Notes under the pieces: model-generated | Databases searched by the model: none | Seen by the model: the letters and a program-made list of their open reading frames with translations, nothing else | What the model was told of the DNA's origin: nothing | Made by a program: the position numbers and the translations under genes | Shown here: piece by piece, positions 60,032 through 64,000 of the stretch | Numbering within the stretch: position 1 is the first letter of the stretch | How the letters are laid out: each line of letters starts with the position of its first letter | Source: Colimorpha sp045640985 | Lineage (GTDB): Bacteria; Bacteroidota; Bacteroidia; Bacteroidales; P3 | Direction: 5' to 3' | Length of the DNA: 64,000 nucleotides | Assembly (NCBI GenBank): GCA_045640985.1 | Contig: JAZUFZ010000048.1 | Span: 1 to 64,000, forward strand

Positions 60032-60448
60032 ATGATACAAAGTCACAATAAAATCCAGATAGAGTCCAGCAGCAGCACAATGTCCGATCTTGTGTTTCTT
60101 CTGCTGATATTCTTCATGATTACGTCCACATTGATCAGTCCCAATGCAGTAAAGCTTCTGCTTCCCGAAAGCAACAGCCGCACTATGGCAAAACAGAACG
60201 TGACGGTTTATATTGATGACACCTATAACTTCTTCGTAGGCGAGCAGCAGGTAGCCATTGCCGAACTCGAACCTATGATTGCCTCAGGTATCGAATCTGG
60301 TATTACCGATGCCTGTGTGGTGTTGCGTGCCGATAAGACTGTTCCCGTACAATATGTCGTAAATGTGATTGATGCTGTGAATAACATCAACGCCCAGAGC
60401 GGCACCAAGCATAAAGTGATTTTAGCAACTTCCCCTAAAGCCGAATAG
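60032..60448 (+). CDS. exbD: ExbD/TolR-family protein
   Basis: A 138-residue protein with one membrane segment near residues 18-36 (SDLVFLLLIFFMITSTLI) carrying the proton-relay Asp at its start, and a periplasmic domain with VVLRADKTVPVQYVVNVIDA. It works with ExbB; the gap to exbB is 48 bases and to the TonB-like gene 5. Confidence 0.95.
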   Translation: MIQSHNKIQIESSSSTMSDLVFLLLIFFMITSTLISPNAVKLLLPESNSRTMAKQNVTVYIDDTYNFFVGEQQVAIAELEPMIASGIESGITDACVVLRADKTVPVQYVVNVIDAVNNINAQSGTKHKVILATSPKAE

Positions 60449-60453
60449 TCATT

Positions 60454-61224
60454 ATGGACCTTCAAAATAATAAGAACTCTATTATATCGGGTACGGCTAC
60501 GGCCCTCATCATGGCACTCATCATTGTTATCTGTGCCCTTATGGGGTTATACCCGCCCGATCCACCTATTCCAGAAGAAGGGGTAGAGGTGAATCTCGGA
60601 AACAGCGATTTCGGTCTCGGGGATAATGCTATTCCTGAAGAGAGTCCGAATCAATATACTCCGCCATCGCAACCTTCGGCTGCGGAGAATGTTTCAACCC
60701 AGTCCATCGACCAGACAGTGTCCCTTAATGCGAACCGTAACAGCGACACCAAGGTTACTCCACAGAAACCTGCTGAGGTGACTCCTGAGGCCCAGAAGGA
60801 ACCCCAGATCAACTCCAATGCACTTTTCAAGAAAACCCAGAAAACCACCACAAACGGTGGCTCTCAAGGTGTATCCCAAGGCTCAGGCAACCAGGGTAAG
60901 ACTGGCGGTGATCCCAATTCTTCGCGCTACGATGGTCAGCCGGGCCAGGGTGGGGTAGGATTCTCGCTATCCGGCCGTAGTGCCGTAGCATTGCCGACGC
61001 CGTCGTATAACTCCAACAAGGAAGGTAAGATTATCGTCAAGATAAAAGTCGATCGTGAGGGAAATGTCATTCAGGCTGACGCTCCGGAACGCGGTTCCAC
61101 TATTGCAAATGCAACTATGGTTGAACAGGCTAAAGCTGCTGCACGCAAGGCTAAATTCAACGCCTCCGCTACAGCCAATGAGGTGCAGACCGGTACAATT
61201 ACCTACACTTTCGTAGCACGTTAA
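60454..61224 (+). CDS. TonB-like energy transducer
   Basis: A 256-residue protein: one N-terminal membrane segment (about 12-33), an acidic region, a long Pro/Gln/Asn/Gly-rich linker (about 65-170) and a C-terminal TonB-type domain (about 185-256) with EGKIIVKIKVDREGNVIQA and TGTITYTFVAR. It would pass proton energy to outer-membrane receptors. The linker is Gly/Gln/Asn-rich rather than the Pro/Lys-Pro/Glu type of E. coli TonB. Confidence 0.88.
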   Translation: MDLQNNKNSIISGTATALIMALIIVICALMGLYPPDPPIPEEGVEVNLGNSDFGLGDNAIPEESPNQYTPPSQPSAAENVSTQSIDQTVSLNANRNSDTKVTPQKPAEVTPEAQKEPQINSNALFKKTQKTTTNGGSQGVSQGSGNQGKTGGDPNSSRYDGQPGQGGVGFSLSGRSAVALPTPSYNSNKEGKIIVKIKVDREGNVIQADAPERGSTIANATMVEQAKAAARKAKFNASATANEVQTGTITYTFVAR

Positions 61225-61236
61225 TAATTATTTATC

Positions 61237-61284
61237 CAATACTGAAAATCTTAGGCGGACATTAACTTAAGGTTTTCAGTATTG
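61237..61284. repeat. 17-bp inverted repeat between tonB-like and hslR-like genes
   Basis: Arms 61237-61253 and 61268-61284 match over 17 bp with a single G-T pair, with a 14-base loop between. A short T-rich tract follows. It may be a weak terminator or an RNA-protection structure. Confidence 0.7.
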
Positions 61285-61309
61285 ATTTTCAGGTGTCATA
61301 CTTTATATT

Positions 61310-61687
61310 ATGGAAGAAGAACTTAGGATAGATAAATATCTATGGGCCGTGCGCCTTTATAAGACCCGTTCTATAGCCTCGGAGGCCTGCCGTTCGGGCC
61401 GTGTGAAGATGAATGGCGTGTCGATTAAGCCCTCACATGCCGTCAAGGTGGGAGAACAGTACGAGATTTCTATTGAGCAGCTGCATAAGACAATCCAGGT
61501 AAAGGAACTCCTCCACAACCGAGTTTCCGCCAAGGTGGTCGAGAATTATCTTATTGACCTGACCCCGCAGCAGGAATACGATCGCATACAGATGGTCCGC
61601 CAGTATGGTTTTGAACACAGGGACAGAGGTATCGGCCGTCCAACCAAACGCGACCGTCGCGAGATTGAAGAGTTTAAGTATAAATAG
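61310..61687 (+). CDS. hslR: S4-domain RNA-binding protein (Hsp15-like)
   Basis: A 125-residue protein with an S4 domain (about residues 5-60): LRIDKYLWAVRLYKTRSIASEACRSGRVKMNG. Hsp15 binds free 50S subunits carrying nascent chains after heat shock. A basic C-terminal tail (GRPTKRDRREIEEFKYK) is typical. It follows the inverted repeat at 61237. Confidence 0.9.
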   Translation: MEEELRIDKYLWAVRLYKTRSIASEACRSGRVKMNGVSIKPSHAVKVGEQYEISIEQLHKTIQVKELLHNRVSAKVVENYLIDLTPQQEYDRIQMVRQYGFEHRDRGIGRPTKRDRREIEEFKYK

Positions 61688-61735
61688 AATTTCTCTCCGT
61701 TTGCAATAAATTACACTTAACTTGTACTAATCAAT

Positions 61736-62323
61736 ATGACTTCGGATATAGACCACAATGCTTTGAGTCTTGATAGTCTGGCTTCAAGCCGTGATTATGA
61801 CCTCATTCAGGATATCCTCGGCGGCAATACCCAGCGTTATGCCGAAATCGTCTCGGCTTATCAGCAGAAGGTGGCCAATCTGACTTACAAGATTGTAGGA
61901 GAACGGTTCGATGTCAAAGAAGTTACACAGCAAGTGTTCGTTGAACTCTACCTCGCTCTGCCCCGATTCAAATATCAGTCGAAACTCTCCACATATATCT
62001 ACAAGATTGCCATCAATGTTATCTCCAAGATGCTCATACGCGATAACCGCTTTGTCCGCAATGACGATACTACGCAATTTGATGCCCCTTCTCATGAATC
62101 CAACCCAGAACATCAGATTATCAGAACAGAAACCCAGCGCCAGGTCCGTTACTGCATCACGAAACTCAAGTCCGAACAGCGTATAGCTCTGGTGCTTTAT
62201 ACTTACAAAGACCTGTCTTATCAGGAAATCGCCGATATCATGCAAGTCAGTCTTTCCAAAGTGGAATCATTGATATTCCGAGCCCGCAAGAATATTGCTA
62301 AAATGCTTACTCAAAAAAATTAA
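61736..62323 (+). CDS. ECF-family RNA polymerase sigma factor
   Basis: A 195-residue sigma factor with region 2 (about 24-105, YAEIVSAYQQKVANLTYKIV and DVKEVTQQVFVELY) and region 4 (about 135-190, LVLYTYKDLSYQEIADIMQVSLSKVESLIFRARK). ECF factors direct polymerase to a small envelope-stress or nutrient regulon and are held off by an anti-sigma factor. The small membrane-protein gene eight bases downstream probably encodes its anti-sigma factor. Confidence 0.92.
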   Translation: MTSDIDHNALSLDSLASSRDYDLIQDILGGNTQRYAEIVSAYQQKVANLTYKIVGERFDVKEVTQQVFVELYLALPRFKYQSKLSTYIYKIAINVISKMLIRDNRFVRNDDTTQFDAPSHESNPEHQIIRTETQRQVRYCITKLKSEQRIALVLYTYKDLSYQEIADIMQVSLSKVESLIFRARKNIAKMLTQKN

Positions 62324-62331
62324 TCATAGAA

Positions 62332-62697
62332 ATGTTACATCTCAAACACAACAGCGATTCCGACAAACAACTGCAACAATCTCTTCAAGTCATCCGAGAC
62401 ACCACCTGTCCCTACGACGTAGATGTGGTCAATCAGGTAATGGCAATTGTTCCAACACTCGCTCCCGTATCGGATGCCGCTTCCCGGACCTCCCGCCGTC
62501 ATGCGTTTATGTCTGTATCTCATGTCCTCGCGGCCTGTTTTATTCTCGCCGTTGCTGTCAATGTCATCAGTCTGATGTTCCGATCATACGATGAGCCACA
62601 GATTGCCACGCTCATCACCGATGTATATTCCTATTCTTATAGCGAAGATTGCTATCTTCTGTCTGAGGATAATGGTTTAATCAATACATTATATTAA
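62332..62697 (+). CDS. Small membrane protein, probable anti-sigma factor
   Basis: A 121-residue protein with a soluble N-terminal part (about 1-60), one membrane segment (about 61-82, HVLAACFILAVAVNVISLMF) and a short periplasmic tail. That layout, just after an ECF sigma gene, is the usual anti-sigma pattern, but no zinc or RskA domain is recognisable. The call rests on position. Confidence 0.6.
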   Translation: MLHLKHNSDSDKQLQQSLQVIRDTTCPYDVDVVNQVMAIVPTLAPVSDAASRTSRRHAFMSVSHVLAACFILAVAVNVISLMFRSYDEPQIATLITDVYSYSYSEDCYLLSEDNGLINTLY

Positions 62698-62716
62698 CCC
62701 TTAAATAAATATTAAT

Positions 62717-63139
62717 ATGAAAAGAATATTTGCAATTATAGTTGTTGTAGTTCTTATTACCGGGGCGGCATATTCCCAGAAGTCTCCTTCCAAACACCAT
62801 CGCCAGCCAGATGTGACAACCCTTGTGAGTAACCTCAGTCCTATCCAGAAGAAACGTCTGGAAACCCTCTCCAGTGAATCCCAGGAACGTACACGGAAAC
62901 TCCGTCAGGATCAGAAAGCCCTACGCGACAGTATCCATACGTACATCAAACTTCCAGATGATCATTCCGCCATACTTTTCCCGATGTTTGAGCGCGAAGC
63001 GTGGTTCCAGGCCGAGATATCCAAGGAGTATTACCGTACCCGCTTGCAGATAGATGAAATTCTTACTGCTGAACAACGCGAAGAACTTCAGCAGAATCTC
63101 AAGAAACAGCAGACGCCCAAGCCTCAGCGCAAGAAATAA
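62717..63139 (+). CDS. Spy/CpxP-like periplasmic protein
   Basis: A 140-residue exported protein: signal peptide (cut near GAAYSQ), then a helical, charged region with LSPIQKKRLETLSSE and LTAEQREELQQNL, like the LTxxQ motifs of the Spy/CpxP chaperone and metal-sensor family. It is the third gene of the ECF set and may be its effector or sensor. Ends in a Lys/Gln/Pro-rich tail. Confidence 0.8.
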   Translation: MKRIFAIIVVVVLITGAAYSQKSPSKHHRQPDVTTLVSNLSPIQKKRLETLSSESQERTRKLRQDQKALRDSIHTYIKLPDDHSAILFPMFEREAWFQAEISKEYYRTRLQIDEILTAEQREELQQNLKKQQTPKPQRKK

Positions 63140-63255
63140 TACCGGTATTTACCAATTCTGTCCGGCAAGCGGATAGCAGGGCCAGCGTAAGGCAGTATAT
63201 TATCTGATATGAGTCCGAGGTGTCGCCGTTGTGGTTATGTGCTGCGATGGGCGAT

Positions 63256-63299
63256 ACCACGGAGTTACCAGGGAGATACTTGGGAGATACCACGAAAAC
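63256..63299. repeat. 11-base-unit tandem repeat, copy G
   Basis: Four head-to-tail 11-base units: ACCACGGAGTT (63256-63266), ACCAGGGAGAT (63267-63277), ACTTGGGAGAT (63278-63288) and a diverged fourth. The second is identical to a reversed unit of copy E. It sits about 20 bases upstream of the M16 promoter. Confidence 0.85.
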
Positions 63300-63317
63300 T
63301 TCGGGTTATAATAAAAA

Positions 63318-63349
63318 TTTGCGGGATTGGAAAAATATGTGTATCTTTG
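63318..63349 (+). promoter_or_regulatory. Promoter for the M16 peptidase gene
   Basis: TTTG at 63318-63321, 20 bases, then TATCTTTG at 63342-63349 and CA: a full consensus match 31 bases before the GTG start. Confidence 0.88.
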
Positions 63350-63380
63350 CAAAAATTATTATTGACTAAAATATTCATAA

Positions 63381-64000
63381 GTGGTAGAGTATTCGCGTTA
63401 TAGACTGGATAATGGGCTGACGCTGATTGTGAATGAAAATCACGATACACCGTTGGTTACGGTTAATATTCTGTATTGTGTGGGGTCGAGAAATGAAAAT
63501 CCCAACCGCACGGGGTTTGCTCATCTGTTTGAACATCTCATGTTCGGCGGATCTAAGAATGCGCCGGACTATGATCTGGTTGTGAGTCGTATGGGGGGAG
63601 AAAACAATGCGTTTACGAATACCGATATCACGAACTACTATCTGACTTTTCCCGCAGAATATCTGGAGGAGGCTTTGAAGCTTGAGGCAGACCGAATGGT
63701 CAATCTGATATTGTCGGAGCGGAGCCTTGAGGTGCAGAAACGTGTTGTTACGGAGGAATATAATCAGCGGTATATGAACCAGCCATACGGCGATTCCTGG
63801 ATGCTGTTACGCGATCTGTGCTATGAGAAACATCCTTACAAGTGGTGTACAATCGGGGCGGATATACGTCATGTTCAGGAGGCTACGCTGGAAGATGTGA
63901 AGTCGTTTTATGACAGATATTACCGGCCGGGAAATGCTATCATGGCGGTGGCCGGGAATGTGGATACATCCAAGGTGAAGGAATTGGTAGAACGATATTT
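63381..64000 (+). CDS. M16-family zinc peptidase (N-terminal part, cut by window edge)
   Basis: About 206 residues are visible, and the gene continues past the window. The inverted zinc motif HxxEH is His48-Leu-Phe-Glu51-His52 (GFAHLFEHLMFGG), with the distal Glu in RVVTEEYNQRY and the family piece NAFTNTDITNYYLTF. M16 enzymes cut peptides, including signal fragments. The start is GTG at 63381: a stop directly precedes it and no ATG fits. No signal peptide is seen, so cytoplasmic or part of a pair. Confidence 0.93.
   Translation, partial: MVEYSRYRLDNGLTLIVNENHDTPLVTVNILYCVGSRNENPNRTGFAHLFEHLMFGGSKNAPDYDLVVSRMGGENNAFTNTDITNYYLTFPAEYLEEALKLEADRMVNLILSERSLEVQKRVVTEEYNQRYMNQPYGDSWMLLRDLCYEKHPYKWCTIGADIRHVQEATLEDVKSFYDRYYRPGNAIMAVAGNVDTSKVKELVERY

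Overview
The window is a chromosomal segment of a member of the Bacteroidales (phylum Bacteroidota). The evidence is the Bacteroides-type promoter (TTTG, about 19-20 bases, then TAnnTTTG) upstream of several genes, a type IX secretion (T9SS) sorting domain on a surface protein, a PorW/SprE-like T9SS lipoprotein, families largely confined to this phylum (DUF3098, DUF3822, DUF4199, DUF5715), a pyrophosphate-type phosphofructokinase, and the phylum-typical gene order ftsX-DUF3098-uppP-truB-queA. Family and genus cannot be fixed from the sequence alone. No rRNA, tRNA, CRISPR array, transposase, integrase or phage gene was seen, so this is mostly core genome.

Layout. 0.2-8.7 kb (minus strand): outer-membrane barrel protein, TPR protein, priA, META-domain lipoprotein, HAD phosphatase, SBF-type transporter, purine nucleoside phosphorylase, DUF151 nuclease, rdgB. 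8.8-23.6 kb (plus): PPi-type phosphofructokinase; a tightly packed run yggS, TSCPD, yitT-like, rpe, rRNA methyltransferase, folE, lolA-like, tsaB, ABC permease, ribF, LRR protein, nitrilase; then a DASS-family carboxylate carrier with an outer-membrane porin-like partner, and a yqaA-like gene. 23.6-32.2 kb (minus): ybaK, uup-type ABC-F, rarA, queA, truB, uppP, DUF3098, ftsX, dnaN. 32.8-64 kb (all plus): pyrE, M13 protease, glycosyltransferases, a long signal peptidase I, cyclophilin, RprY-like regulator, metallo-beta-lactamase-fold hydrolase, a GT2 and DUF5715 pair, ychF, porW-like, bactofilin, a kinase/RapZ-C fusion, DUF3822, rsmD, purC, CYTH, a YfcC-type carrier, M28 peptidase, a BspA-like LRR protein with a T9SS sorting domain, exbB-exbD-tonB-like, an Hsp15-like gene, an ECF sigma/membrane protein/Spy-like set, and the start of an M16 protease.

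Several genes act together. PorW-like and the T9SS-tagged LRR protein belong to one export route. The DASS carrier and its outer-membrane partner could form a two-membrane uptake pair. The ExbB-ExbD-TonB-like unit energises outer-membrane transport. The ECF sigma factor, small membrane protein and Spy/CpxP-like protein look like an envelope-stress circuit.

The most unusual content lies between genes. A dispersed repeat family built on an 11-base unit (core GGAG or GGGAG) occurs at seven or more intergenic sites. At four of these it forms long inverted repeats, with arms of up to 41 bp, that keep the 11-base phase. One copy sits in the dnaN-pyrE intergenic region, flanked by DnaA-box-like TTATCAACA sites and a duplicated GC-rich block, which makes that region a candidate replication origin. 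A second unrelated structure, a cluster of the heptamer ATGTCGG in both orientations, lies upstream of the BspA-like gene. The best candidates for something undescribed are therefore these DNA elements rather than a protein system.
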